Positions 49,373 to 58,771 of a DNA stretch of 64,000 nt are shown here, one piece after another. The stretch is from Leifsonia williamsii (lineage in GTDB: Bacteria; Actinomycetota; Actinomycetes; Actinomycetales; Microbacteriaceae). The notes beneath the pieces were generated by a model. It was not told where the DNA came from, searched no databases, and was given only the letters and a program-made list of their open reading frames with translations. The first letter of the stretch is position 1; each line of letters starts with the position of its first letter. The translations under genes and the position numbers were made by a program. The stretch is from NCBI RefSeq assembly GCF_030433685.1, contig NZ_JAROCF010000001.1, positions 744,001 through 808,000 on the forward strand, written 5' to 3'.

Positions 49373-50563
49373 ATGACCGCCACCTCGGGGCTCCTCGCTC
49401 GTGGCGCTCGCAATCCGGGGTCGCAGGGTGCGCTCAGACATCTGAACCAGGAGCGGCTCGTCGAGTTCCTCCTCGCCAACGGTCCGTCGACCCAGGCTGA
49501 GCTGGCGCGCGGCACGGGCCTGTCCACCGCCACCGTCTCGAACATCGTCCGCGACATGGCGGCGAAGGGTGTCGTCTCGACCTCCCCGGTCACCTCCAGC
49601 GGCCGCCGCGCGCTGCTCGTGCAGCTCGCCGACACCGGTGATATCGCGGTCGGAGCCGACTTCGGCCGCCGCCACGTGCGGATCGTCCTCTCCACGCTCG
49701 GCTACCAGGTGCTGGCCGAGGAGGAGCTCGCACTGCCGCTCGGCTACGACGTCCCGAGCGCGCTGGCCGAGGCCTCCGCGCTGCTCGACCGCATGCTGGC
49801 CGAGGGAGGCCACGACCGCGAATCCGTGCTGGCGGTCGGCGTCGGCATCCCCGGCCCGATCGACAGGAGGACCGGCACCGTGCTGCAGGGCGCGATCCTC
49901 CCCGAGTGGGTCGGCGTCAACCTGCGCGACCTCGAGAACGCCTTCCGCTTCCCGGTCGTGATCGACAACGACGCCAACCTCGGCGCGCTCGCCGAGGTGA
50001 CCTGGGGAGCGAACCGCGGCGCGCGCAACATCATCTTCGTGAAGATCGGCTCCGGGATCGGGGCGGGCCTCATCCTCAACGGCCAGCCGTACTACGGCTA
50101 CCTCGGCGTCACCGGCGAGCTGGGCCACACCCCGGTCGTCGACCAGGGCGTCATCTGCCGGTGCGGCAACCGCGGCTGCCTGGAGACCGTCGCCTCCACC
50201 TCCGTCATGCTGGAGTCGCTCAGCCGCAGCACGCACGGCCCGGCCTCCACCTCCGACCTCCTCCGCCGCGGGCGCGACCGCGACCCGGCCGCGCTGCGCG
50301 TGATCGGCGACGCCGGCGCCGCGATCGGCCAGGCCATCGGCAACATCGCCAACGTGATCAACCCCGAGCTCGTGATCATCGGCGGCCCGCTGGTGGGGCT
50401 GGGGGAGGCTCTGCTGGAGCCGATCCGCCGCGGATTGCAGCACAACGCCATCCCGATCGTGGCCGCGACGACGAACATCTGCGTGTCGTCGCTGGACGAG
50501 CGCGCGGAGTCGCTGGGTGCGGCTGCGCTGGTCATCCAGAACGCGCTCGCCGGTCTCGAATAA
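49373..50563 (+). CDS. ROK-family transcriptional regulator
   Basis: 396 residues. N-terminal winged helix ([20 protein letters not shown]) then the ROK sugar-kinase-like domain: [47 protein letters not shown] and the Zn site [10 protein letters not shown]. NagC/XylR-type regulators respond to a sugar or its phosphate. ATG 49373 with TTGAGGGC upstream. It lies 164 bases upstream of the monosaccharide importer on the same strand and very likely regulates it. Confidence 0.92.
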   Translation: MTATSGLLARGARNPGSQGALRHLNQERLVEFLLANGPSTQAELARGTGLSTATVSNIVRDMAAKGVVSTSPVTSSGRRALLVQLADTGDIAVGADFGRRHVRIVLSTLGYQVLAEEELALPLGYDVPSALAEASALLDRMLAEGGHDRESVLAVGVGIPGPIDRRTGTVLQGAILPEWVGVNLRDLENAFRFPVVIDNDANLGALAEVTWGANRGARNIIFVKIGSGIGAGLILNGQPYYGYLGVTGELGHTPVVDQGVICRCGNRGCLETVASTSVMLESLSRSTHGPASTSDLLRRGRDRDPAALRVIGDAGAAIGQAIGNIANVINPELVIIGGPLVGLGEALLEPIRRGLQHNAIPIVAATTNICVSSLDERAESLGAAALVIQNALAGLE

Positions 50564-50650
50564 CCTCTCGCGGCACCCGCGCGCGGTCGGCCGCCGCGGG
50601 AGTATCGTGTGCACACGCCGAGGCCGTTATCGCATTGTTGTCTTCACTAT

Positions 50651-50680
50651 TTGACGCCAAGACGGAACATAGCGTTTACT
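50651..50680 (+). promoter_or_regulatory. candidate sigma-70-type promoter of the monosaccharide importer
   Basis: TTGACG (50651-50656), 18-base spacer, TTTACT (50675-50680), 47 bases before the ATPase start. CGTTTAC at 50673-50679 recurs in two other sugar-operon promoters of the window. The wider gap 50564-50727 shows no other feature. Confidence 0.45.
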
Positions 50681-50727
50681 ACTTAGGCACAAGCAACAGA
50701 GACAGAGCAACGACGCAAGGAGCGACG

Positions 50728-52275
50728 ATGTCGTCGAACGCAGTCATCCTTCAGATGCGCGCGATCACCAAGGAGTTCCCCGGGGTGAAGGCGCTCGAGG
50801 ATGTCTCCCTCACCGTGCACGCCAACGAGATCCACGCGATCTGCGGCGAGAACGGCGCGGGCAAGTCCACCCTGATGAAGGTGTTGTCGGGTGTGTACCC
50901 GTACGGCACCTACAGCGGTGACATCGTCTACCAGGGCGAGGTCATGCGCTTCAAGGACATCAAGTCCAGCGAGTCGCAGGGCATCGTGATCATCCACCAG
51001 GAGCTCGCGCTCATCCCCGAGCTCTCGATCACCGAGAACATCTTCCTCGGCAACGAGCCCGGCCGCGGCGGCGTCATCGACTGGCAGGACGCCAAGATCC
51101 GCGCCGTCGAGCTGCTCGCGCGCGTCGGCCTCTCCGACGACCCCGACACCCAGATCAAGAACATCGGCGTCGGCAAGCAGCAGCTGGTCGAGATCGCGAA
51201 GGCGCTCAACAAGAACGTCAAGCTGCTGATCCTCGACGAGCCGACCGCCGCCCTCAACGAGGCGGAGTCGCAGCACCTGCTCGACCTCATCGTCGGGCTG
51301 AAGGGCAAGGGCGTCAGCTCCATCATCATCAGCCACAAGCTCAACGAGATCGAGCAGGTGGCCGACGAGATCACGATCATCCGCGACGGCCGCGCCATCG
51401 AGACCCTCAACGTGAAGGCCGACGGCGTCGACGAGGACCGCATCATCCGCGGCATGGTCGGCCGCACCCTCGAGAGCCGCTTCCCGGAGCGCACCCCGGA
51501 CATCGGCGAGGTCTTCTTCGAGGTCCGCGACTGGGTCGTGCAGCACCCGCAGATCCCCGAGCGCCTTGTCGTCAAGAACTCCAGCTTCACCGTCCGCCGG
51601 GGCGAGATCGTCGGCTTCGCCGGCCTCATGGGCGCCGGCCGCACCGAGCTCGCCATGAGCGTCTTCGGCCGCTCCTACGGCAACTGGGTCTCCGGCGAGA
51701 TCTACAAGGACGGCAAGGAGATCCAGGTCCGCAACGTCTCCGAGGCCATCGACAACGGCATGGCCTACGTGAGCGAGGACCGCAAGGTGCTCGGCCTCAA
51801 CCTCCTCGACGACATCAAGCAGTCGATCGTCGCGGCCAAGCTCAAGAAGATCGCCAAGCGCGGTGTCGTGGACGACCTGCAGGAGTACGCCGTCGCCGAC
51901 GACTACCGCAAGCGCCTGCGCATCCGCACGCCCGATGTCGACCGCGGCGTCTCCACGCTCTCCGGCGGCAACCAGCAGAAGGTCGTGCTGGCGAAGTGGA
52001 TGTTCACCGACCCCGACCTGCTGATCCTCGACGAGCCGACCCGCGGCATCGACGTGGGCGCCAAGTTCGAGATCTACGGCATCATCCAGGCGCTGGCCGC
52101 GCAGGGCAAGGGCGTCATCGTCATCTCGTCCGAGCTGCCCGAGCTGCTCGGCATCTCCGATCGCATCTACACGATCTTCGAGGGGCAGATCACCAACGAG
52201 CTGCCCATCTCGGAGGCGACCCCCGAGACACTCCTGAAGAGCATGACTTCCGCAAAGAAGAGGGTGACCCAGTAA
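50728..52275 (+). CDS. mmsA: multiple-monosaccharide ABC transporter ATP-binding protein
   Basis: 515 residues, two fused ATPase halves. First Walker [10 protein letters not shown] at 40-48, Walker [16 protein letters not shown]. The second half has the usual altered loop GLMGAGRTE, signature [18 protein letters not shown] and [16 protein letters not shown]. The closest type is the GguA/MmsA group paired with ChvE binding proteins (arabinose, xylose, glucose, galactose). AAGGAG upstream of ATG 50728. First gene of the importer operon. The symbol refers to the transporter, not to the dehydrogenase at 7482. Confidence 0.92.
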   Translation: MSSNAVILQMRAITKEFPGVKALEDVSLTVHANEIHAICGENGAGKSTLMKVLSGVYPYGTYSGDIVYQGEVMRFKDIKSSESQGIVIIHQELALIPELSITENIFLGNEPGRGGVIDWQDAKIRAVELLARVGLSDDPDTQIKNIGVGKQQLVEIAKALNKNVKLLILDEPTAALNEAESQHLLDLIVGLKGKGVSSIIISHKLNEIEQVADEITIIRDGRAIETLNVKADGVDEDRIIRGMVGRTLESRFPERTPDIGEVFFEVRDWVVQHPQIPERLVVKNSSFTVRRGEIVGFAGLMGAGRTELAMSVFGRSYGNWVSGEIYKDGKEIQVRNVSEAIDNGMAYVSEDRKVLGLNLLDDIKQSIVAAKLKKIAKRGVVDDLQEYAVADDYRKRLRIRTPDVDRGVSTLSGGNQQKVVLAKWMFTDPDLLILDEPTRGIDVGAKFEIYGIIQALAAQGKGVIVISSELPELLGISDRIYTIFEGQITNELPISEATPETLLKSMTSAKKRVTQ

Positions 52276-52277
52276 CC

Positions 52278-53621
52278 ATGACCACACAGATCGCTGACAA
52301 GAAGAAGTCCGGAGGGATCCGCGACCTCGGCAAGATGTTCGGCGGCGGCCAGTCCACGGGCCGGCAGTTCGGCATCCTGGGCGCGCTGGTCGTCATCGTC
52401 GTCCTGTTCGAGATCCTCACGGGCGGCAAGACGCTCGAGCCGGTGAACCTGATCAACCTGGTCAACCAGAACGTCTACGTCCTGGTGCTGGCCATCGGCA
52501 TGGTCATGGTCATCATCGCCGGCCACATCGACCTGTCGGTCGGCTCGGTCGCCGCGGTGGTGGGCATCATCGTCGCCAAGTCGATGACCGACTGGAACCT
52601 CCCCTGGCCGCTCGCCATCGTGCTCGGCCTGATCATCGGTGTGATCATCGGCGCGTGGCAGGGCTGGTGGGTCGCCTACGTCGGCGTCCCCGCCTTCATC
52701 GTCACGCTGGCCGGCATGCTCATCTTCCGCGGGCTCAACCAGCTGATCGGAAACGCGAACACCATCCCGGTGCCCGACGGCTTCACCTACATCGGCGGCG
52801 GCTTCCTCCCCGAGTGGGGCCCGAACACCGGCTACAACAACTCCACGCTGCTGCTCGGCATCATCATCGCCGTGATCATCGCGGTGATGGAGGTCCGCAC
52901 CCGCCGCAAGCAGACCAAGATGGGCTCCGACAAGGCGCCGCTCTGGGTCAGTGTCTTCAAGGTCGTCATCCTCGACGCGATCGTGCTCTACTTCACGATG
53001 CTGTTCGCCTCGGGCCGCGTCGGCACCTCGTTCCCGGTCGCCGGCATCATCCTCGGCGTCCTGGTCATCCTGTACTCGTTCATCACCCGCAACACGATCT
53101 TCGGCCGTCACATCTACGCGGTCGGCGGCAACTCCCACGCCGCGGAGCTGTCGGGCGTCAAGATCCGCCGGATCAACTTCTTCGTGATGATGAACATGTC
53201 GGTGCTCGCCGCGCTGGCCGGCATGATCGCCGTCGCACGCTCGGTCTCGTCCGGCCCGCAGGACGGCCTCAACTGGGAGCTCGACGCGATCGCCGCAGTC
53301 TTCATCGGTGGCGCCGCGGTCTCCGGCGGTATCGGTACGGTCGCCGGGTCCATCATCGGTGGTCTCGTCATCGCGGTCCTGAACAACGGCCTGCAGCTCC
53401 TCGGCGTCACCAGCGACAAGGTCCAGATCATCAAGGGCCTCGTGCTGCTGATCGCGGTCGGCGTCGACGTCTACTCCAAGCGCCGCGGTGGCCCGTCCTT
53501 GATCGGGCGGATGTTCAACCGCGACAAGGGCCAGCGCGCCGACGCCGCTGCCGAGGAGCAGCCCGCCGTCGTCCCGACCGGCGAGCCAGCAGAGGACTCG
53601 TCGCGGTCGCTGACCTCCTGA
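52278..53621 (+). CDS. mmsB: multiple-monosaccharide ABC transporter permease
   Basis: 447 residues with about ten helices. Family marks VMVIIAGHIDLSVGSVAAVV, IFGRHIYAVGGNSHAAELSG and FIGGAAVSGGIGTVAGSIIG. The charged loop KQTKMGSDKAPLWVS in the middle is typical of the GguB/MmsB subgroup. It starts two bases after the ATPase stop. It forms the channel for sugar delivered by the ChvE-like protein downstream. Confidence 0.92.
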   Translation: MTTQIADKKKSGGIRDLGKMFGGGQSTGRQFGILGALVVIVVLFEILTGGKTLEPVNLINLVNQNVYVLVLAIGMVMVIIAGHIDLSVGSVAAVVGIIVAKSMTDWNLPWPLAIVLGLIIGVIIGAWQGWWVAYVGVPAFIVTLAGMLIFRGLNQLIGNANTIPVPDGFTYIGGGFLPEWGPNTGYNNSTLLLGIIIAVIIAVMEVRTRRKQTKMGSDKAPLWVSVFKVVILDAIVLYFTMLFASGRVGTSFPVAGIILGVLVILYSFITRNTIFGRHIYAVGGNSHAAELSGVKIRRINFFVMMNMSVLAALAGMIAVARSVSSGPQDGLNWELDAIAAVFIGGAAVSGGIGTVAGSIIGGLVIAVLNNGLQLLGVTSDKVQIIKGLVLLIAVGVDVYSKRRGGPSLIGRMFNRDKGQRADAAAEEQPAVVPTGEPAEDSSRSLTS

Positions 53622-53682
53622 GCCTCCCCTCACGCTTCACCTCTCCTGCACCATCCCGAAAACACACAGAAAGTAGATTGCA

Positions 53683-54783
53683 ATGCGCAAAATCGCACTC
53701 GCGACAGTGGCCGTCGCAGCTGCCGCCGCGCTCACCCTGACCGGCTGCTCCGGCGGCGGTCGTGGCGGCGCGAGCGGTGACTCGACCGCGGCCGGCTTCG
53801 ACAAGGGAGCCACCATCGGCGTCGCCCTCCCGACCAAGACGTCGGAGAACTGGGTCCTCGCCGGTGACCTCTTCACCAACGGCCTGAAGGACGCCGGCTT
53901 CAAGGGCGACGTCCAGTACGCCGGCGCCTCGGGTGCCGTGGCCGACCAGCAGTCGCAGATCCAGTCGATGATCACCAATGGCGCCAAGGTCGTCATCATC
54001 GGTGCCGTCGACGGTGGCCAGCTGGCCGCGCAGGCCAAGGCGGCGCACGACGCCGGCGCCACGGTCATCGCGTACGACCGCCTCATCCTCAACTCGAACG
54101 ACGTCGACTACTACGTCGCGTACGACAACGAGAAGGTCGGCGAGCTGCAGGGCCAGGCCCTCCTCGACGGCATGAAGGCCAAGTACCCGGGCAAGACGAA
54201 GTACAACATCGAGCTCTTCTCGGGCTCGCCGGACGACGCCAACTCGGCCGTCTTCTTCAACGGCGCGATGAAGGTCCTTCAGCCGAAGATCGACGACGGC
54301 ACGCTGACGGTCGTCTCCAAGCAGACCGACATCAAGCAGACCGCCACCCAGGGCTGGCTGCCGGCGAACGCGCAGACCCGCATGGACAACCTGCTCGCCT
54401 CGAACTACGGCTCCGCCGAGCTCGACGGCGTCCTGTCGCCGAACGACACCCTGGCCCGCGCCATCATCACCTCGGTGAAGGGTGCAGGCAAGCCGGTCCC
54501 GATCGTCACCGGTCAGGACTCGGAGGCCGAGTCGGTCAAGTCCATCATGGCGGGCGAGCAGTACTCGACCATCAACAAGGACACCCGCAACCTGGTCAAG
54601 CAGGCCATCGAGATGGTGAAGTCGCTGCAGAAGGGCGACAAGCCGGACGTCAACGACGACAAGTCGTACGACAACGGCAAGAAGGTCGTCCCGGCCTTCC
54701 TGCTCAAGCCGGTCATCGTCACCAAGGAGAACGCGGCCGAGGCGTACGCCAACGACCCGACCCTGGAGCCGCTGACCAAGTAG
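53683..54783 (+). CDS. chvE: ChvE-like multiple-monosaccharide-binding lipoprotein
   Basis: 366 residues. Lipoprotein signal with Cys22 (LTLTGCSGG). Mature protein: IGVALPTKTSENWVLAGDLF, ADQQSQIQSMITNGAKVVII, VIAYDRLILNSNDVDYYVAY and the late PVLSPNDTLA-like stretch LDGVLSPNDTLARAIITSVK. These mark the ChvE/MmsE periplasmic-binding family for aldoses. In this operon the binding protein is last, unlike the two other carbohydrate/amine importers here. A terminator follows. Confidence 0.92.
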   Translation: MRKIALATVAVAAAAALTLTGCSGGGRGGASGDSTAAGFDKGATIGVALPTKTSENWVLAGDLFTNGLKDAGFKGDVQYAGASGAVADQQSQIQSMITNGAKVVIIGAVDGGQLAAQAKAAHDAGATVIAYDRLILNSNDVDYYVAYDNEKVGELQGQALLDGMKAKYPGKTKYNIELFSGSPDDANSAVFFNGAMKVLQPKIDDGTLTVVSKQTDIKQTATQGWLPANAQTRMDNLLASNYGSAELDGVLSPNDTLARAIITSVKGAGKPVPIVTGQDSEAESVKSIMAGEQYSTINKDTRNLVKQAIEMVKSLQKGDKPDVNDDKSYDNGKKVVPAFLLKPVIVTKENAAEAYANDPTLEPLTK

Positions 54784-54803
54784 TCGCACTCCACTGAACG
54801 ACG

Positions 54804-54834
54804 CGAAGGCCGGACCCGATGGGTCCGGCCTTCG
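54804..54834 (+). terminator. rho-independent terminator of the ChvE operon
   Basis: CGAAGGCCGGACCC (54804-54817) and GGGTCCGGCCTTCG (54821-54834) form a perfect 14-base stem with a three-base loop, 20 bases after the chvE stop, followed by TGCTTCCCCC. The remaining 54835-54993 contains no recognisable feature. Confidence 0.88.
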
Positions 54835-54993
54835 TGCTTCCCCCGATCCGTATCCCCCCGGTCGGATCCCCCTTGGGCCGAAGCTGAGGCCAGATTAGGA
54901 GACCGGAGCGCATCCTGGCATCGGGGCTGTCACGGATTCCGGTGACCGTGCCGGCACGTACCGACTGGTCTGTTTTCGACGTTCCGCGTCCGG

Positions 54994-55644
54994 TCAGAAC
55001 GTGCGGAGGCGGTCGCTGAGCCGGGCGATGAAGTCGTCGATCAGCGTGATGGTCGCGCGGCCGTCGCGAGCGCGCGCGTGGTCGAGCAGCGCGGACGTGA
55101 AGCTCTCCAGCCGAGCGTGATCGATCCGCCCCTTGAGCTTGCGGCCGACGCGGCGCAGCTGCGGGATGACGTTGCTCAGCGCGCGCTGGCGGACCGCGTT
55201 GCCCTCGATCTGCGCGAAGGTCACCACCAGGTGCTGGAAGATCGTCACGTAGCGGACGATGTCGTCCTCTCGGGCCGCGTCGAGCAGCGAGTCCACGATC
55301 TCGGAGACGAGCGCATCGTCGTCCTCCTCCCAGAACGGGTAGCCGCGCAGGGCAGCGCCGCCCCACAGATCGCCGGTCACCTGGAGCGCGTCGATCACGC
55401 CCTCCACGTCGAGCGGCGCGACGCGGGTGTAGCGGTTGCGCTCCATCTCCACGAGACCCTGCTCCATGAGGCGGTCGAGTGCGTGCCGGATCGGGGTGCG
55501 CGAGATGCCGAGCCACTCGGCGAGCTCCGGGTCGCGCAGGCGCTCGCCGGGCTCGAGCACCCCCTCCATGATGGCGGCCTCGATGCGGTTGTACGCCTCC
55601 TGCGAGAGCGAGACGCGTTCGACGTGGTCGGTGGGCATGGGCAT
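54994..55644 (-). CDS. GntR-family transcriptional regulator
   Basis: 216 residues. Winged helix at about 10-78 (SQEAYNRIEAAIMEGVLEPG, ELAEWLGISRTPIRHALDRL, NRYTRVAPL) and a helical FCD-like C-terminus without clear metal-binding His. Paralogous to the divergent gene at 55763: both share PGERLxDxEL, WLGxSRTPxRxAL and NRYTxVAPL. Start ATG 55644 (ATG 55638 possible). Ligand and targets unknown; the two regulators may control each other from the 118-base spacer. Confidence 0.87.
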   Translation of the reverse strand: MPMPTDHVERVSLSQEAYNRIEAAIMEGVLEPGERLRDPELAEWLGISRTPIRHALDRLMEQGLVEMERNRYTRVAPLDVEGVIDALQVTGDLWGGAALRGYPFWEEDDDALVSEIVDSLLDAAREDDIVRYVTIFQHLVVTFAQIEGNAVRQRALSNVIPQLRRVGRKLKGRIDHARLESFTSALLDHARARDGRATITLIDDFIARLSDRLRTF

Positions 55645-55762
55645 ACGGGCAGTCTCCTTCGGGATGTTGTCGGGCCAGGATACCTCACGCTAAACTGCTT
55701 GAATATCACACACTTCACCCCAATTCGCGGGAGGTCCCGCCTCCCCGCACGAAGGACCGCGC

Positions 55763-56437
55763 ATGACCATCGACTCCGTCCAGACCGGCTCCGGCACGCT
55801 GTCGTTCGCCGCCGCCGCGGCCGTGGCCGCCGCCGACCGCCGCTTGCTGCGCAACGACGTCTACGAGCTGCTGCTCGACCACATCCTGAACGGCGCCTTC
55901 CGGCCGGGGGAGCGGCTGAAGGACGCCGAGCTGACCGCCTGGCTCGGCGTCTCCCGCACGCCGGTCCGCGAAGCGCTCAGCCGGCTGGTGTCGGTCGGCC
56001 TCGTGCAGACCGCCCCGAACCGCTACACGATCGTCGCGCCCCTGGTCCCTCACGAGGTGGTGGGCGCTCTGGCGGTGCTGCGGCGCCTCTATCCCGACGC
56101 GATCCACGAGTCGATCCATCGTCCCGCCGCCGACGACGAGGTGCGCCTGGAGGTCCTCACCGCGCGGCTGCAGCGCGGTGAGACGGAGCCCGGCGAGGCA
56201 TTCCGCCGGTGCATGTCCATCCTGCTCGACCGGCTCCAGAACCAGGTGCTCGCCGAGACGGTGGAGGCGGTGCAGCTGCGCATGCTCCGCTACCTCGCGC
56301 TCGATCCCGCGGCGGCCGACCTCCTGAGCCGTGAGCGCGTGACCGAGCTGATCCGCGCCGTCGCCGCCGGCGACGAGCGCGCGGTCGGGCTGGTCGACGA
56401 CCTGCTCGAGGCCACGGAGCGCTCGCTCGACCGCTGA
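55763..56437 (+). CDS. GntR-family transcriptional regulator
   Basis: 224 residues. An Ala-rich N-terminus of about 25 residues precedes the winged helix (LLRNDVYELLLDHILNGAFR, WLGVSRTPVREALSRL, NRYTIVAPL), then a helical ligand domain. Divergent paralogue of the gene at 54994. AAGGA ribosome site. The coding end lies in a perfect 20-base tandem duplication (56421-56460) that also duplicates the stop codon. Confidence 0.87.
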   Translation: MTIDSVQTGSGTLSFAAAAAVAAADRRLLRNDVYELLLDHILNGAFRPGERLKDAELTAWLGVSRTPVREALSRLVSVGLVQTAPNRYTIVAPLVPHEVVGALAVLRRLYPDAIHESIHRPAADDEVRLEVLTARLQRGETEPGEAFRRCMSILLDRLQNQVLAETVEAVQLRMLRYLALDPAAADLLSRERVTELIRAVAAGDERAVGLVDDLLEATERSLDR

Positions 56438-56460
56438 GGCGCTCGCTCGACCGCTGAGGC
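56421..56460. repeat. perfect 20-bp tandem duplication at the GntR gene end
   Basis: GCTCGCTCGACCGCTGAGGC occurs twice in direct succession. The first copy contains the stop codon, so the second is untranslated. A recent slippage duplication. Confidence 0.9.
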
Positions 56461-56472
56461 GTCCGGCCCGCG

Positions 56473-57285
56473 TCAGCGTCTGAGGAAGAAGGCGCGCAGC
56501 AGTGGCGCGACGACGTCGTCTTGCACCGCATGGCCCTGCCCGGGGACGGTCTGCGTGACCGCGTGCGGCAGACGGGCCGCGGCAGCGGAGACCGCGGCGA
56601 CCATCCACGGCGAGCTGTCTCCTCCGACCAGCAACAGCGCCGGGCCCTCAGCCCCGACCAAGCGCTCGGGCGGCGCGTCGTCGGTCAGCGCGTACTCGTA
56701 CGGCAGCGTCGGAGCGAGACCGACCATGCCCTGCCACCAGGGCTGGGAGCGAGCGGCGTCGACGTCCATCCCGACGTTCCCGAGGAAGAGCGCGGCCGCG
56801 GTGTCGCGATCCCCGGCCGCGAGGGCGGCGTCGACCGCGGCGGGCGTCGGGTTCTGTCCGCCGCCGTCGGGGGAGTAGGGAGGCTCGTACGCGGCCACCC
56901 GTGTCTCGTACGGAAGCGCCGCCGCCGTCTCCAGGGCCAGCGCACCGCCGGAGGAGTGCCCGTAGAGCATCGCCGTGCCGCCGACGGCGTCGATGACCGC
57001 CCGCACGTCGGCGACCTCCCGTGCGACAGCGGCCTCCCTGTCGGACGTGTCGGCCAGCCGGAAGCCGGCCTCCACCTCCAGCGCGCCGGCATCGTCGCTG
57101 TCTCCGCGACCGCGCCGATCGACGGTCACCACGGTGAAGTCGTCGGCGAGCAGGCGCGCGAGCCCGGCGGCGGAGGCGCGGGTATTGAAGGCGCCGTCGA
57201 GGAGGAGGAGCACGGGTCCGTCGCCGACGCGCTCGAAGGCGATCGTCGTGCCGTCGGGGCTGGTGGCCGTCTCGCGAGTGGTCAT
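56473..57285 (-). CDS. alpha/beta hydrolase
   Basis: 270 residues. LLLLDGAFNTRASAAGLARL (oxyanion region), VDRRGRGDSDD, nucleophile elbow YGHSSGGALALE (Ser), and late QTVPGQGHAVQDD supplying the His. Esterase/lipase-like enzyme of unknown substrate. Start ATG 57285 preceded by GAAGGGACGACG; it overlaps the upstream hypothetical gene by four bases (ATGA), so the two are probably co-translated. Confidence 0.86.
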   Translation of the reverse strand: MTTRETATSPDGTTIAFERVGDGPVLLLLDGAFNTRASAAGLARLLADDFTVVTVDRRGRGDSDDAGALEVEAGFRLADTSDREAAVAREVADVRAVIDAVGGTAMLYGHSSGGALALETAAALPYETRVAAYEPPYSPDGGGQNPTPAAVDAALAAGDRDTAAALFLGNVGMDVDAARSQPWWQGMVGLAPTLPYEYALTDDAPPERLVGAEGPALLLVGGDSSPWMVAAVSAAAARLPHAVTQTVPGQGHAVQDDVVAPLLRAFFLRR

Positions 57286-57701
57286 CGTCGTCCCTTCATC
57301 GCAGGTGCCGGGGTGCGGGCCGCTCCGCTCATGCTGCCCGCGGATGGCGTGCGCCGCAATGCCGCGCGGTAGAAACGCACGAGATCGGCGGCCGACGGCC
57401 GGGTGCTCGCCATGGTGGCAGGGTCCGTACGCCGGGCGGCCATGTGGTGCCGCCACGACTCGGCGGCGCAGCGGTGGTCCCAGCCGGCGGCGGCAGCGGC
57501 CTCCAGCGTCCGGCACCAGCCGATCAGCTCGCGGCCGGCGGAGGCGGGCGCCCAGGTGACGACGCGGAACCACACGTCGGGACGGTTGGGGTCGCCGAAC
57601 GCGAACCGCCGGACGACCGCGTACGGCGCGCCCGCGGCACCCTGGCGGAGCAGCCACTCGGTGGGCTGCGCATTCGCCACCGGGTGCCAGTTCGCGCTCA
57701 C
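57282..57701 (-). CDS. hypothetical protein upstream of alpha/beta hydrolase
   Basis: 139 residues, Trp- and Arg-rich (NWHPVANAQPTEWLLRQG, FRVVTWAPASAGRELIGW, WDHRCAAESWRHHMAARR), no signal or membrane helix, no recognised family. GTG start 57701; TACAGT on the minus strand (57713-57708) lies six bases upstream and no ribosome site is seen, consistent with a leaderless mRNA. Translationally coupled to the hydrolase. Confidence 0.6.
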   Translation of the reverse strand: MSANWHPVANAQPTEWLLRQGAAGAPYAVVRRFAFGDPNRPDVWFRVVTWAPASAGRELIGWCRTLEAAAAAGWDHRCAAESWRHHMAARRTDPATMASTRPSAADLVRFYRAALRRTPSAGSMSGAARTPAPAMKGRR

Positions 57702-57740
57702 GTCGAAACTGTACGGAGCGCCGCCGACACCTCCGCCCGG

Positions 57741-58046
57741 TCAGGTGAGGAGGCGGATGACGGCGGCGACCACCGCGGCGGCTGGCACCACGATGATGAA
57801 CGGCACGCGCAGCGCGTAGAGGCCGGCGGCGATGGCGACGGCGGGGAGGCGCGCGTCGAGCTCCAGCGCCTGTCCGTTGCCGAACGTCTGCACGCAGATC
57901 AAGGCCGCGAGCAGCGCGGCCGTGAGCAGGTCGCTGACGCGCGCGACCGTCGGGTGGTCGAGCGTCTTCGGCGGCACGAGCCAGCCCGCGGCCTTCAGTG
58001 CGAGCACGGCGATGGAGCCGAGCAGGATGATGTGCCAGGTCGTCAC
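57741..58046 (-). CDS. azlD: AzlD-family branched-chain amino-acid exporter subunit
   Basis: 101 residues with about four hydrophobic segments (IILLGSIAVLALKAAGWLVP, VSDLLTAALLAALICVQTFG, LPAVAIAAGLYALRVPFIIV, a final helix). Length and pattern match AzlD, the small partner of AzlC. GTG start overlaps the azlC stop (GTGA). The two subunits export branched-chain amino acids or analogues. Confidence 0.88.
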   Translation of the reverse strand: MTTWHIILLGSIAVLALKAAGWLVPPKTLDHPTVARVSDLLTAALLAALICVQTFGNGQALELDARLPAVAIAAGLYALRVPFIIVVPAAAVVAAVIRLLT

Positions 58047-58771
58047 GGCTCCACCTCCCGCTCCATCGGGATGGCCTCGGGATGCGGCGGCTCGTCGCGC
58101 CTCCCGAACAGGTTGAGCACACCCACGACGATGGCGACCACCGCCGCCGCCAGCACGGGCAGGCCGGGCATGAGGAACGGCGTGAGCAGGGTCGCGACGA
58201 AGGCCGCGGCGACCGCGACCGCCTGCGTCTGGCGCGCTTTCAGCCGCGGCCAGAGCAGGCCGAGGAAGGCGGCCGCCGCGGCGGCGTCGAGCCCGTACGC
58301 GCGCACGTCGCCGATGAGGTTGCCGAGCAGGGCCCCGGCGAGCGTCATCAGGTTCCAGCCGATGTAGACGACGAGGCCGGTGACCCAGAAGCCGATGCGC
58401 TGCGCCCGCGGCTCGGTCTGCGCGGTCGCGACGGCGGTCGACTCGTCGATGGTCAGCTGGACGGCGGCGGTGCGCCTCCAGAACCCGCGTCCGATCACGC
58501 GTGACAGCCGCAGCGCGTAGAAGGAGTTGCGCACCCCGAGCAGTGCGGCGCTCGCGATGGCGGTCCCTCCCGCAGCGACGCCGCCCGAGGCGAGCACGCC
58601 GATCAGCGCGAACTGCGACCCGCCGCTGAACATCACGAGGCTGAGCACGCAGGCCTGCCACACGTCGAGCCCCGACGCGGTCGCCAGTGCGCCGAACGAG
58701 ATGCCGTACGCCGCGGTCGCGATGCCCACCGCCCAGCCCGACCGGGAGGCGGAGCGCTCCTCGGGCGTCAC
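58043..58771 (-). CDS. azlC: AzlC-family branched-chain amino-acid exporter subunit
   Basis: 242 residues. GWAVGIATAAYGISFGALAT, LVMFSGGSQFALIGVLASGG, LLGVRNSFYALRLS and TIDESTAVATAQ are typical AzlC blocks. The GTG start overlaps the TetR stop (GTGA), and azlD overlaps its end, so the three genes form a coupled operon. Confidence 0.91.
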   Translation of the reverse strand: MTPEERSASRSGWAVGIATAAYGISFGALATASGLDVWQACVLSLVMFSGGSQFALIGVLASGGVAAGGTAIASAALLGVRNSFYALRLSRVIGRGFWRRTAAVQLTIDESTAVATAQTEPRAQRIGFWVTGLVVYIGWNLMTLAGALLGNLIGDVRAYGLDAAAAAAFLGLLWPRLKARQTQAVAVAAAFVATLLTPFLMPGLPVLAAAVVAIVVGVLNLFGRRDEPPHPEAIPMEREVEP

